From assembly GCA_964445985.1 (NCBI GenBank), contig CAYUMU010000018.1, positions 19,179 to 83,178 on the forward strand: DNA of 64,000 nucleotides, given 5' to 3'. The stretch is from CAYUMU01 sp964445985 (GTDB taxonomy: Bacteria; Planctomycetota; Planctomycetia; Pirellulales; S012-138). Each line of letters starts with the position of its first letter. Position 1 is the stretch's first letter. The notes under the pieces were generated by a model. The model ran no database searches. It had not been told where the DNA came from and was given only the letters and a program-made list of their open reading frames with translations. The translations under genes and the position numbers were made by a program. This document shows, piece after piece, positions 35,072 through 43,156 of the stretch.

Positions 35072-36352
35072 ATGAAACTGTTTTCCTTGATCGCGGCGTG
35101 TTTCGTCTTTCTCGGCTGCATTTGCCTGACGATGTGCCAGGCGGCGGAGCCCCCGGAGGGCGATTTCACCACCACCGTGCGGCAGATTACCTTTGGCCCT
35201 CGGCATCACTTCTTTGGTTACTTTGGCCACGTGCGCACGATTCCTTGGAACGCGAGTGGGCGCTACCTGCTGGCTCTGCGGAGCGGGTTTCAAGACCGCA
35301 TGCCCCGGCCGGGCGAAGCGGCGGAGATTGTGCTGCTTGATACGCAAAAAAACTATGCCGCCACCGTGGTCGACCGCACCCGCGCGTGGAACTTTCAGCA
35401 AGGGACGATGCTTTATTGGAACCCGCAAGCGCCGGAAACCCAGTTCTTTTTCAACGATCGCGACCCGCGCACGAACGAAGTGTTTTGTGTGCTGTTCGAT
35501 ATCTCGAAGGGTGAGGGCGGCCAACGGATTGCCGAGTATCGCTACGAAGATACGGCGATTGGCAATGGCGGCGTGGCCCAGCGGGGCGGCTGGTTCCTGG
35601 GCATCAATTATGGACGCTTGGCGCGACTGCGGCCGGTGACGGGCTACCCCGGTGCCCACGACTGGACGGTGGACCAACCGCGCAATCCGGCCAACGATGG
35701 CATTTTCAAAGTGAATGTGAAAACGAAGGAAAAGCAGTTGCTGGTTTCGTTCCAGCAATTGGCCGAAGTGTTGCGCGCGCGGTATGCCGACGTGGACGAA
35801 CGAGAGCTGTTCATCAATCACACACTGTGGAGCCGGAGCGACCGGCGGATCTTTTTCTTTGTGCGAGCCGACTTCAACGATCGCCCTAGGCAGATCAATG
35901 TTCCCTTTACCATGGCGGCCGATGGCAGCGATTTGCGGCCGCTGGCGCTGCACATTGGAGGGCACCCCGAGTGGGAATCGGATCGCCGCTTGATTGGCGA
36001 CCATGACAGGCAGCAAGTGTTGTTCGACGTGGAGGAGCAGAAGATCGTGGGCACGCTGGGCAAGCCGGGCACGTTCCCCAGCCCCGGCGGCGATATCGCG
36101 CTTTCGCCGACGGGCGAATGGTTTGTGAACGGGCACGGCAGCCAGGGTAAGAACTATTACACCATCTTGCGGCGGGCGGATCGGGCGGTTGCTCGCACGA
36201 TCGGTTTTGACCAAGGGGGGTATTCGGGGGAGTTGCGGATTGACCCTTCGCCCAATTGGAATCGCGATGGCACCCAGCTGCTGGTGGTGGCGATCGACGA
36301 GCAGAAGACCCGGCAGATGTATTTGATTACCATTGGGCCCCCAGCGCAATAA
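35072..36352 (+). CDS. Secreted TolB-like beta-propeller protein
   Basis: 426 residues from the ATG at 35072. The N-terminus MKLFSLIAACFVFLGCICL is hydrophobic with Cys at 16 and 18, then MCQAAE, so export by Sec is likely; a lipoprotein is less certain. The rest is repetitive beta structure with WNASGRYLLALRSGF, DLRPLALHIGGHPEW and LSPTGEWFVNGHGS, matching a TolB/WD40-like propeller found in planctomycete hydrolases and oligogalacturonate lyase-like proteins. It is 9 bases upstream of the CoA-transferase gene and probably co-transcribed. An upstream opening to 34835 overlaps another gene. Confidence 0.78.
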   Translation: MKLFSLIAACFVFLGCICLTMCQAAEPPEGDFTTTVRQITFGPRHHFFGYFGHVRTIPWNASGRYLLALRSGFQDRMPRPGEAAEIVLLDTQKNYAATVVDRTRAWNFQQGTMLYWNPQAPETQFFFNDRDPRTNEVFCVLFDISKGEGGQRIAEYRYEDTAIGNGGVAQRGGWFLGINYGRLARLRPVTGYPGAHDWTVDQPRNPANDGIFKVNVKTKEKQLLVSFQQLAEVLRARYADVDERELFINHTLWSRSDRRIFFFVRADFNDRPRQINVPFTMAADGSDLRPLALHIGGHPEWESDRRLIGDHDRQQVLFDVEEQKIVGTLGKPGTFPSPGGDIALSPTGEWFVNGHGSQGKNYYTILRRADRAVARTIGFDQGGYSGELRIDPSPNWNRDGTQLLVVAIDEQKTRQMYLITIGPPAQ

Positions 36353-36361
36353 AACACTGTC

Positions 36362-37369
36362 ATGACTTCTATCGCAGCTTCTCAAGGACAGGGCGAATTG
36401 TTCGCCGACCCCAGCAGCGACCGCTTGCGCGACGCGTTTCGCGGCAAGCCGCGGGGGATGGTCAATAAGGTAACCAGCGTGGCCGAGGCGGTTTCGCGGC
36501 TGGTGGCCGATGGCGACTATTTGGCCAGCGGCGGTTTTGGCGGCGATCGCATATCGACGGCCGCGCTGCATGAGATTGTGCGGCAGAAAAAGCAGAATCT
36601 GTCGTTCGCCGGCCATACGGCCACGCACGACTTTCAAATTTTGTGTGCCGGCAATCAAACGGGCCAGGGGCAATTGCTGAGCAAGGTGGACGTGGCGTAT
36701 GTGGTGGGGCTGGAAGCCCGAGGGCTGTCGCCGCATGCGCGGCGGGTGATGGAGTCGGGCGAGGTGGCCGCGACCGAATGGTCGAACTATGCGTTGGCGG
36801 TGCGATTTCGCGCGGCGGCGATGGGCGTGCCGTTTTTGCCAGCTCGGGTGATGCTGGGGACCGACACGTTCCAGCGGAGCGCTGCCCGCACGGTGGTTTG
36901 CCCTTTCACGGGGCAAACGCTGATCGCCCTGCCGGCGTTGTCGCCCGACGTGGCGGTGATTCACGTTCATGAATGCGACCCTTTCGGCAACTGCCGGCTG
37001 AGGGGAACGAGCGTGGCCGATCCGGACGTGGCCCGCGCGGCCAAGAAAGTCATTATCACTTGCGAACGGTTGATCCCCGAGGAGGAGACCCGCCGCGACC
37101 CCACGCAAACGGTGATTCCCTTTTTCTGCGTGGACGCGGTGTGCGAGGTTCCCTATGGCAGCTTTCCGGCGAATATGCCCTATGAGTATTTTTCGGACGA
37201 ACAGCATTTGAAAGGCTGGATGACGGCCGAGCGCGACGCTGACAGTTATGCGGAGTTTTTGGAGCGCTATATTTTTGGCGTGCAAGACTTTCATGAGTAT
37301 TTGGAGCGGTGTGGCGGCACGCGGCGGCTACAGACGCTGCGGCGAGAGGAGATTTTTCCCGCACAGTGA
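36362..37369 (+). CDS. CoA-transferase alpha-type subunit (glutaconate CoA-transferase A family)
   Basis: 335 residues. An N-terminal disordered stretch is followed by the SugarP-isomerase/CoA-transferase fold: ADGDYLASGGFGGDRIS, PFLPARVMLGTD, HVHECDPFGN, then the VIITCERLIPEEE and VPYGSFPANMP regions seen in GctA-like subunits. The active Glu of these enzymes is normally on the beta subunit, but no beta-subunit gene follows: the next genes downstream are on the other strand. The partner may be elsewhere or lost. It is 9 bases downstream of the TolB-like gene. Confidence 0.82.
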   Translation: MTSIAASQGQGELFADPSSDRLRDAFRGKPRGMVNKVTSVAEAVSRLVADGDYLASGGFGGDRISTAALHEIVRQKKQNLSFAGHTATHDFQILCAGNQTGQGQLLSKVDVAYVVGLEARGLSPHARRVMESGEVAATEWSNYALAVRFRAAAMGVPFLPARVMLGTDTFQRSAARTVVCPFTGQTLIALPALSPDVAVIHVHECDPFGNCRLRGTSVADPDVARAAKKVIITCERLIPEEETRRDPTQTVIPFFCVDAVCEVPYGSFPANMPYEYFSDEQHLKGWMTAERDADSYAEFLERYIFGVQDFHEYLERCGGTRRLQTLRREEIFPAQ

Positions 37370-37450
37370 AGGGGGCTTTTGTAGGTTGGGGATCGTCTTT
37401 AATTTTTTAGGGGCTGACATCTCTCCCGCCATGCAGTTCGCTTCCAAGCC

Positions 37451-37532
37451 GATGTTGATTGCAGAGTCGTATCCGTTGCCACTGGATTCCCGCCCCCGTC
37501 TTCACGAGGGCAGGCTCTGCGCGGGAATGACG
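37451..37532. repeat. GGATTCCCGC palindromic repeat, long copy 1
   Basis: GATGTTGATTGCAGAGTCGT leads into a GGATTCCCGC hairpin with a GTCTTCACGAGGGCAGG insert, ending GCGGGAATGACG. It closely matches 41153-41233 in the same orientation. Confidence 0.82.
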
Positions 37533-37562
37533 AAAGGTTGGGATGTTGCTAAATTCTCGACC

Positions 37563-38366
37563 CTAATCCCAGGTTTCGCATAGTTCGCTCCTTATGATTT
37601 CGCGTTTCCAATGCGGCTCGTGGATGGGCCAGGCGGTGATGGACCAGCGGCCGGCAGTTTGGAGCTGGGTCTGGCCCGAGACGTGGCATTGTTTGCCGAG
37701 CGCGCGTTCTTCTGGGAGCCAGGGCGGCATGCGGCCGCGGAGGTTGCTCCGTCGCCAAAGCAGCTTTCCCTGGTCGAACACCGCGATGACCAGGTGCGGG
37801 ATCAGGTCGAGCATCCGCCGGGCGATCAACTCGTGGCTGGCCGTGCTAAAGCGGGTTTTGAGCTCCCCCAGATCGCCGTCGCAGGATTGATAAGCATCGC
37901 GGAATGCCGCGCTGGGCAGCAGGATTCTCGAAGCGAGCAGGTTCGCCACATGCTCGCGCAGCTCGGTGGTTTCGCCCGCATCGAGACTCAGCTTTGCGAA
38001 GACGCGGTGACAGATTTGTTCACCAATCTCATGCGCTACCGCCCAATGACGCCGTTCGGGGCGAGGATCATCGCGGAGCAGGATGACCGATTGGGAGCTA
38101 GCGCGGGTGGCGCGCAGCGGGCGGGGGCTGGCGCGCGACGCATGGCCGGGCATGGTGATGCAGCGTGCCCTGCCTGCTTGACGATTGTCGAGCGCCACCA
38201 CCATGCCGAGCCGCGAGGCGATCAACACCGGATCGATGGGCGGTTGAGTTACTGCCGACGCGGCGAGGACCTCCTTGGCCGTTTCATCGAGGACTGCCGT
38301 CCATTCCTCGGATGGAATCTCGGGCCACATGCGAGCTGTTCCGTTGGAGAGGTGTTTAATGAACAT
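37563..38366 (-). CDS. ImmA/IrrE-type metallopeptidase
   Basis: 267 residues as read from an ATG at 38364; MWPEIPSEEW at residue 13 is an alternative start with family-like spacing. The peptidase motif is HWAVAHEIGEQICHRVF: HE followed by Glu instead of the usual HExxH, a variant I recall from some ImmA relatives, with a further His four residues on. Such proteins cleave HTH repressors of mobile elements. No HTH repressor gene is adjacent here. The upstream region has a palindromic ATGCTAGCAT and a TAGTAT -10-like sequence. Confidence 0.75.
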   Translation of the reverse strand: MFIKHLSNGTARMWPEIPSEEWTAVLDETAKEVLAASAVTQPPIDPVLIASRLGMVVALDNRQAGRARCITMPGHASRASPRPLRATRASSQSVILLRDDPRPERRHWAVAHEIGEQICHRVFAKLSLDAGETTELREHVANLLASRILLPSAAFRDAYQSCDGDLGELKTRFSTASHELIARRMLDLIPHLVIAVFDQGKLLWRRSNLRGRMPPWLPEERALGKQCHVSGQTQLQTAGRWSITAWPIHEPHWKREIIRSELCETWD

Positions 38367-38556
38367 GTGTATACTATCATGCTAGCATCGATTTGCCAAT
38401 GGATATTTTTGGGACTGATCCCTAAAAACTGAGGGGGGTGGCCGCTCGCGCTTGGGCAAACGTCGGTACTGAAGCGAAACCATCGTTTCGATTGTGTCCG
38501 CGGTTCAAGCGGCCCTCCTTCGTGTTCTGGTTCCCCGCCGGCGCGGGGATGACGAC

Positions 38557-40206
38557 TTATTGCTTCGCTAATTCATTTGGAATGTTGAGTTCGAGTTGCT
38601 GCCCGCCTTGCACGTTGCGCACGACGGTGACCGCGCCGGCGGGGCTGGTCAGGCGGAGATCGACGGCCGAGTGTTTTCCCAGGCCGACGTGGACGGGGGT
38701 GCCGTCGGGATGGGCTTTTTCAGAGTGGAGGGGGCGGGCGTTTTTGGTTTCGATTTGGCCCGGGGCGAAAACCTCGATCACCGTGCCGACGGCGTAGGGG
38801 TTGGGCGCGGCCAGGCGGGGAGATAGCTGGAGATAGTTGCCGGACTGCTCGGTGCGATTAAGGAAGATGGTGATCTCCTTACCGCGTTCTTTGCCGGCCC
38901 CGCCGATGGCCAGATCGAGGCGACCGTCGTGGTCGAAGTCGGCGATGACGATGGGGTTGGCATCCCAGCCGGAGGTGCTAAGCACTTGGGCGAAGCGGCC
39001 TTCGCCGCGATTTTCGAACACGGCTTCTTGGCCGAGGCGGGGGTTGGAGAGCACCAGGTCGGGGTCGCCGTCGTTATCCAGGTCCACTTTCCAAGCCCTA
39101 ATGAGGTAAGGGCCGCGGCGGGTGAGGAAGTTGGAGAGCTCGCCCGGTTGCCGCTGGAATTTTCCCGACGCGTCTTGCAGATAGAGCCCGCCGGTTTCTT
39201 TTTCGACAAGCAACAGGTCGGTGCGGCCGTCGCCGGTGAGGTCTTGGATGAGAATGGGGGCCGCATTGCCGGGGAGGCCTAAAGCTTCGGTTCTGTCGGC
39301 CAGGTTGTCGTCTTCACTTCGCAGCAGGTAGCGGCCCAGGTAATCGCCGCCGTAGCTGCCTTCGCCGCGAATGACCAGGTCGGGGCGACCGTCGGCGTTG
39401 AGATCGATGGGCCGCGGATCGTAGCCGAGCGAGTCGTAGCCGACGATGTCGTGGGCCAGATATTCCCAGCGAAGGAAGCGATTATTGGGGCGTTTGGCCA
39501 CGGCTGCCAGTTCGCTGGTTAAATCGGCAGGAATGTTGCTGGGGACCGGAAAACGGAGCGACTTGTCGTGCTGGAACGAGCGCTCTTGCGGCAGGTAGAA
39601 CCATTGCCCTTTGTACCCTGCGTCGAGGTCGAGGTAGCCATCGCCGTTGAGGTCGATCACTTCGCGGGGGTGGGCGATGTTGAAGAAAGGTTTGCTGGTG
39701 GGAGTGAACTGCTTGCCTGCCTGATTCCAGGCCGAAGGGGGCCGGGATTCGTCGGAGAAGCCCGCGATGTCAAAGAAGCCGTCGCCGTCGAAATCCCAGA
39801 TCCACGGGCGATCGTCGGCGCCGGGCAGGTCGCGGTTGTCGAGCCCTAGCTCGGGCGTGGCGTTGATAAAGCGGTGTTCGCCGGACTCTTTGAACAGCGA
39901 TTTGAGGATGATGGAGTGCGGCGTGCCGTGATGGCTGGCGAGCAGGTCGAGGTCGCCATCGCCGTCGTAATCGAAGGCGCGCAATCCCCAGGGCCACCAA
40001 CCGTGACTTTTGCCAGGCCCTCCCTGGCGATCCATTTCCACCTGATACCAGTGATCGAAGATGGCGCGGATGCCGGTTTGGTCCGCGGAGAGGGTTTGGA
40101 ATTGGATGTCGTCTGCCTGGGCGCCGCAGGGCAAGATCAGCAGCATTGCCAACCAGGCTGAATGGATAAGGGTTGGATTCCGAGAGCCAGCGGCGTTGGG
40201 CAGCAT
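38557..40206 (-). CDS. Secreted FG-GAP/VCBS-repeat protein with UnbV-like C-terminus
   Basis: 549 residues. The signal peptide ends after QADDIQF. Repeats with DYDGDGDLDLLASHH, DLNGDGYLDLDAGYK, DLNADGRPDLVIRGE, DLDNDGDPDLVLSN and DFDHDGRLDLAIGG are calcium-binding FG-GAP/VCBS blades of a beta-propeller. The C-terminal part (NRTEQSGNYLQLSPRLAAPNPYAVGTVIEV) matches the ASPIC/UnbV domain. These large extracellular proteins are abundant in planctomycetes and may handle polymers or surface binding; their precise role is unknown. Confidence 0.88.
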   Translation of the reverse strand: MLPNAAGSRNPTLIHSAWLAMLLILPCGAQADDIQFQTLSADQTGIRAIFDHWYQVEMDRQGGPGKSHGWWPWGLRAFDYDGDGDLDLLASHHGTPHSIILKSLFKESGEHRFINATPELGLDNRDLPGADDRPWIWDFDGDGFFDIAGFSDESRPPSAWNQAGKQFTPTSKPFFNIAHPREVIDLNGDGYLDLDAGYKGQWFYLPQERSFQHDKSLRFPVPSNIPADLTSELAAVAKRPNNRFLRWEYLAHDIVGYDSLGYDPRPIDLNADGRPDLVIRGEGSYGGDYLGRYLLRSEDDNLADRTEALGLPGNAAPILIQDLTGDGRTDLLLVEKETGGLYLQDASGKFQRQPGELSNFLTRRGPYLIRAWKVDLDNDGDPDLVLSNPRLGQEAVFENRGEGRFAQVLSTSGWDANPIVIADFDHDGRLDLAIGGAGKERGKEITIFLNRTEQSGNYLQLSPRLAAPNPYAVGTVIEVFAPGQIETKNARPLHSEKAHPDGTPVHVGLGKHSAVDLRLTSPAGAVTVVRNVQGGQQLELNIPNELAKQ

Positions 40207-40457
40207 GTTAGTTAACCCTTTGCAAGAGAACCGAAACTATGCCCGCTACATTGATCCTTGCTCGCATCGTCCCCTAGCTCCGGCGATGCGATCCATCAAT
40301 TGGGAATAAAGAGTATAGCTCGCAACCTAAGAGTGGTGGTAATCTCGTTTCAGCAGCGACGACACTTTGCCGCTCGTTACGGCGATTGGGGCCGTGACGG
40401 TGGAGGAGTTCTCAGCACTCCGGCAACGACAAGATAAACTGCTGGGAGAAAACATTG

Positions 40458-41123
40458 ATGATCGAACAAGAACTGCTGTTGCCCAAGTGCTTTTATGGCA
40501 CTGGCAAGGATACGCGCGCGGCGTGGAAGGCGATGGTGCGCAAAGGGGGCACGGATATCTCCAAGTGGAAAGAGGTTCTCGACGGCGTGGAGTTGATACC
40601 CTTTGCCGATCACCCAGGGCCGATCGTTGTTCGCAATGATTTGCGATTGTGGCTGACGAATGACAGCGTTTGGCAATTGAATTGGATTGCCGAACTTTGG
40701 CCGAATGAGCATTCCAAACCACCGCTGAATTGGGAGCGGCAGCTTGAGCTGGCGCTGGAGGGGATGCAGCGGCTCTGGTTTACGATTGGGATGCTTTCCC
40801 CGGTCTTCAGGAACTTTGGGTTTTTTTTGCTGGATAAGGCCGAGATTCTTTATCCCTGGCTGGACCGATACGTCTACTGGCTGCCGGAACTTGACGAGCT
40901 CGTAGCGAGATTCTTCGATGCAGAAAAGCATACGGGGCTTTGGGAATACGAGGGCTGCCAATCGCTCTCCATTATCGTTCTTGTCGCCTTCTTTTGTGGT
41001 TTGGCGCCTGAATCACTTGCGACTTCATGCGATGATATTCCGCAAGGAACATTGGCCTCGACTTTGCTCAGTCACAAGGCGATTGAACCCTACGAGGGCC
41101 GGTATCGGGCTGTGAGAAAGTGA
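40458..41123 (+). CDS. Hypothetical protein, no family recognised
   Basis: 221 residues from the ATG at 40458, with GGGAGAA at about 40446. The sequence is rich in Trp, Leu, Phe and Glu (NWERQLELALEGMQRLWF, LDRYVYWLPELDELVARFF) and looks like a helical soluble protein. No motif was recognised. Base composition is lower in GC than its neighbours, and it is followed by a mobile-looking repeat, so transfer is possible. A short reading frame at 40340-40440 in another frame resembles a protein remnant but is not called. Confidence 0.65.
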   Translation: MIEQELLLPKCFYGTGKDTRAAWKAMVRKGGTDISKWKEVLDGVELIPFADHPGPIVVRNDLRLWLTNDSVWQLNWIAELWPNEHSKPPLNWERQLELALEGMQRLWFTIGMLSPVFRNFGFFLLDKAEILYPWLDRYVYWLPELDELVARFFDAEKHTGLWEYEGCQSLSIIVLVAFFCGLAPESLATSCDDIPQGTLASTLLSHKAIEPYEGRYRAVRK

Positions 41124-41152
41124 ATCAAGTGGTCGCAGATTCTGTCGCAGCG

Positions 41153-41233
41153 GATGTTAATTTCAGAGTCGTTTCCGCTGCAGCTGGATTCCCGCCCCCC
41201 GTCTTCACGAGGGCAGGCTTCGCGGGAATGACG
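41153..41233. repeat. GGATTCCCGC palindromic repeat, long copy 2
   Basis: It matches 37451-37532 over about 80 bases (GATGTTAATTTCAGAGTCGT onward), with a few substitutions and small indels. It lies directly downstream of the hypothetical gene and 41 bases before the dprA stop. Confidence 0.82.
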
Positions 41234-41274
41234 GGTTTGCAAGTTGTGATGATCCGAGCAGGGCTTGGAATTAT

Positions 41275-42387
41275 TCAAATTCGTTGCACGCTCGTGCCGC
41301 TGCCGCGGCGGATCAGGCGGCGCATTTCTAGTACGCTGAGGGTGGCCAGGACCTGGTGGACGGGGAGGCCGCTTTTGGTGATGACCGTATCTACCGAAGT
41401 GGCCGTGCCGTCGATGGCTTGCAACACCTGTTGCTCTTGGGCGTTGAGCAGCAGTTCGGCCGGGTGGCGGACGACTTCGCCGGTCGGTTGCACGCTGGGT
41501 TCGACCAGGGGGCCGAGCTCGTCGAGGATGTCTTGCACGGTTTCCACCAGGCGAGCGCCGTCGCGGATCAGGCGGTGGCAGCCTTGGGCAACGGGGTTGT
41601 CTGCCTGACCGGGCACGGCAAAGACTTCGCGGCCCTGCTCCATGGCATGGCGGGCCGTGATCAGGGCGCCGCTGCCGAGAGCGCCTTCCACAACCACCGT
41701 GCCGAGCGAAAGTGCGGAGATGATGCGATTGCGCTGGGGGAACACGCCGGGGATGGGCGTGGCGCGGGGGTGGTATTCGCTGATCACCGCGCCCGATTGG
41801 GCCACGCGGCCGGCCAGTTGTTTGTGCTCCGGCGGGTAGATGTTGAGCACGCCGCTGCCGAGGATGGCCAGCGTGCGTCCGCCGGCTTCGAGCGCGCCTT
41901 GGTGGGCGGCGGCGTCGATGCCGCGGGCCAGGCCGCTGACCACGGTGAAGCCAGCGCGGGCCAGGCCGGCGCCAAGCCGTTCGGCCATCCGCAAACCGTA
42001 CTGGGTGGCGTGACGGGTGCCGACGATGGCCACGGACACCGCGTCGCGCGGACTCAATTCGCCGCGGAGGAACAGCACGCCGGGCGGGTCATACGTTTCG
42101 CGGAGCAGGCGCGGGTAGGAGTCGTCGGCGTCGGTAAGGAGGGTGAGCCCATGCTGCTGGCAAAGCTCGAGCGTTTCGGCCACGGGCACTTGCTCGCGGG
42201 CTTGCAGAATGGTTTCACTGAGCTTGCGGCCAATGCCGGGCACGCCGCGAAGCCGCGCCCCGGTGGCGTCGAACATGGCGGTGGGCGTTCCGAAAGCATC
42301 GAGCAAGGCTTTGCGAAGCCGGGGGCCAACGCCGGGAAGCAGCGCCAGCCGCAGACGGTCGAACAGTTCGGGATCGTCGCTGGCCAT
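41275..42387 (-). CDS. dprA: DNA-processing protein DprA
   Basis: 370 residues from the ATG at 42385-42387. An N-terminal HhH/SAM-like part (LLPGVGPRLRKALL) is followed by the Rossmann DprA core: SVAIVGTRHATQYG, VSGLARGIDAAAH, SGVLNIYPPEH, and FPQRNRIISALS. A C-terminal winged-helix (VDTVITKSGLPVHQVLATLSVLEM) matches DML1-like DprA. It loads RecA on incoming single-stranded DNA, so transformation competence is possible. It lies just after tRNA-Leu on the same strand. Confidence 0.93.
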   Translation of the reverse strand: MASDDPELFDRLRLALLPGVGPRLRKALLDAFGTPTAMFDATGARLRGVPGIGRKLSETILQAREQVPVAETLELCQQHGLTLLTDADDSYPRLLRETYDPPGVLFLRGELSPRDAVSVAIVGTRHATQYGLRMAERLGAGLARAGFTVVSGLARGIDAAAHQGALEAGGRTLAILGSGVLNIYPPEHKQLAGRVAQSGAVISEYHPRATPIPGVFPQRNRIISALSLGTVVVEGALGSGALITARHAMEQGREVFAVPGQADNPVAQGCHRLIRDGARLVETVQDILDELGPLVEPSVQPTGEVVRHPAELLLNAQEQQVLQAIDGTATSVDTVITKSGLPVHQVLATLSVLEMRRLIRRGSGTSVQRI

Positions 42388-42549
42388 GAGATTTGCCCCG
42401 GGCGGAATGGCGGGTTTCGCACGATGTGTTGGCAATCATAAGCAGCGAGCCGGGCCGACACAAACAAGCGGCCAAGAAGCGAGGGGGGACAGGCCAGAGG
42501 CCCACCCAGCGCCAGCCACGCTCTGATTCTGCCAGAATTAAGAAGGGAG

Positions 42550-42631
42550 TGGCCGCTCGGGGACTCGAACCCCGACGCCTTTCGGCACAAGATCCTAAGT
42601 CTTGCGTGTCTGCCAATTTCACCAAGCGGCC
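42550..42631 (-). tRNA. tRNA-Leu, anticodon TAG
   Basis: The minus strand reads GGCCGCTTGGTGAAATTGGC and folds with a perfect 7-bp acceptor stem (GGCCGCT/AGCGGCC) and discriminator A. Loop CTTAGGA between CAAGA and TCTTG gives anticodon TAG. A long variable arm (GTGCCGAAAGGCGTC) and GGTTCGAGTCC T-loop confirm a class II leucine tRNA. CCA is not encoded. Confidence 0.95.
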
Positions 42632-42774
42632 GGTGGGGGTAGTGCCTTAATAGGCTAAATCTACCCCATTTGGCGGCGGTGTGCTATCCCCGGCGGGGCG
42701 GCAATGGCAGGGTGGCGGGGTTCCGCGGGGGACGGAGAATCAGGGCGACTCGCGCAGCCGCGGCGGTTTGGCGA

Positions 42775-43116
42775 TCATCCATCCGGAGGGTATGCACGGG
42801 GTGCATACCCTACCGCTGCTCGCGCAGCCGCGGGGAAATCGCCCGCCAGCAGGTGAGCGACCGCCAGCAAGCGCGTGGCGGATTCATCGGGCGAGATTGA
42901 CCACACACGGCGAGCCGTTTCGGCGGCAGTCTGATAGTGTTGTTGGCGCAGCTCGCGCAGGGCTTGTTCGCGCAGGCAAGCGCGATGCTGCAGCAGGGCA
43001 GTATACAGGCTCAGGTCGCACTTGCAGCGGCGGCACTCGGCGCGCGCGGTTTGCCGCGCGCCGCAGGTAGGGCACTGAATGGCAAGTGGCGATTCAGCCG
43101 GCGGTGGCTGTTCCAT
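42775..43116 (-). CDS. Zinc-ribbon protein of the chaperone cluster
   Basis: 113 residues. The N-terminus has CPTCGARQTARAECRRCKCDL, a four-Cys zinc ribbon (CxxC spaced by about 13 residues from CxxC-like CRRC). The rest is helical (HRACLREQALRELRQQHYQ then TAARRVW), resembling half a TPR. It is 41 bases after the dnaK-like gene and likely part of the same unit. The final residues YAPRAYPPDG come from a dispersed palindrome at 42787-42811. A role in guiding chaperone or sorting clients is inference. Confidence 0.7.
   Translation of the reverse strand: MEQPPPAESPLAIQCPTCGARQTARAECRRCKCDLSLYTALLQHRACLREQALRELRQQHYQTAAETARRVWSISPDESATRLLAVAHLLAGDFPAAARAAVGYAPRAYPPDG
42787..42811. repeat. AGGGTATGCAC palindrome at the gene end
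   Basis: AGGGTATGCAC (42787-42797) and GTGCATACCCT (42801-42811) form a perfect 11-bp stem with GGG loop. It encodes the last residues of the zinc-ribbon protein. Confidence 0.72.
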
Positions 43117-43156
43117 AGGCGGCTGATGTTCCGCGGTTGTTGAGGGGGTAACCGGC

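Noticed and set aside
34706..37294. 862-residue minus-strand ORF
   Set aside because: It is antisense to the nuclease-like, TolB-like and CoA-transferase genes, with His/Arg-rich composition and no domain.
40367..40639. Plus-strand ORF starting MPLVTAIGAVTVEEFSALRQ
   Set aside because: The start looks protein-like, but it begins at TTG without a ribosome site, later turns into the other frame of the gene at 40458, and has no family.
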